Shown piece by piece: positions 5,806 to 5,873 of a stretch of 5,873 nt of DNA. How positions within the stretch are numbered: position 1 is the first letter of the stretch; each line of letters opens with the position of its first letter. The position numbers were made by a program, and so were the translations under genes. The stretch comes from W0P28-013 sp963593685 (GTDB lineage: Bacteria > Bacteroidota > Bacteroidia > Bacteroidales > Paludibacteraceae). The notes beneath the pieces were generated by a model. The model had not been told where the DNA came from. It searched no databases and saw only the letters and a program-made list of their open reading frames with translations. The stretch lies in assembly GCA_963593685.1 (NCBI GenBank), contig CAVBBP010000085.1:1-5873 (forward strand), read 5' to 3'.

Positions 5806-5870
5806 GATTTTTGCTCCGCTCGGCATTGCTCAAACAAGTTTGGCACTGCGCTCGCTTATCGCAAAAATTC
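5806..5870 (-). repeat. 65-bp dispersed intergenic repeat, copy C (inverted)
   Basis: This is the inverted copy of 3456-3520, with five substitutions over 65 bases and no gaps. Together with copy B it brackets the OmpA/LysM gene in opposite orientations. It may continue beyond the window. Confidence 0.8.
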
Positions 5871-5873
5871 AGA

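Noticed and set aside
3456..5870. Composite transposon or insertion sequence bounded by the inverted 65-bp repeats
   Set aside because: The enclosed gene is an envelope protein with no transposase or integrase, and no target-site duplication is evident.

Overview
The window looks like a piece of a Bacteroidota (probably Bacteroidales-type) chromosome. The evidence is a perfect Bacteroidota -7 promoter box (TAnnTTTG) ahead of the first gene, no Shine-Dalgarno sequences, and two envelope genes of typical Bacteroidota architecture. The genus cannot be told from this sequence.

Layout. Positions 1-412 are a non-coding leader: the edge of a dispersed repeat, an AT-rich 8-bp tandem array, then a promoter and a short hairpin-bearing 5' leader. 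Positions 413-3199 (+) encode an LptD-type outer-membrane LPS-assembly protein that starts on TTG. Positions 3200-3640 are a 441-bp spacer packed with 7-bp tandem repeats, several short hairpins and a 65-bp dispersed repeat. Positions 3641-5728 (+) encode an outer-membrane beta-barrel protein with an OmpA-type peptidoglycan-binding domain and a C-terminal LysM domain. Positions 5729-5873 are a second repeat spacer, built from the same modules as the first, with the 65-bp repeat in the opposite orientation.

How the genes fit together. Both products are exported and belong at the cell surface. LptD would form the outer-membrane pore that inserts LPS. The OmpA/LysM protein would tie the outer membrane to peptidoglycan through two different wall-binding domains. 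They share a strand, but 441 bp of repeat-filled DNA separates them, so a common operon is not evident.

Points worth a second look. An 11-codon ATG mini-ORF ends exactly on the TTG start of lptD, so one inserted base would give an ordinary ATG start. The same short inverted repeat lies in the lptD leader and across its stop codon. The LptD cysteine pattern differs from that of E. coli. The OmpA domain has Cys in place of its usual diaminopimelate-binding Asp. The spacers form a modular family of heptamer arrays, hairpins and a mobile-looking 65-bp repeat. I see no clear sign of a novel multi-gene system. The unusual material is in the spacers and in protein-level variations.
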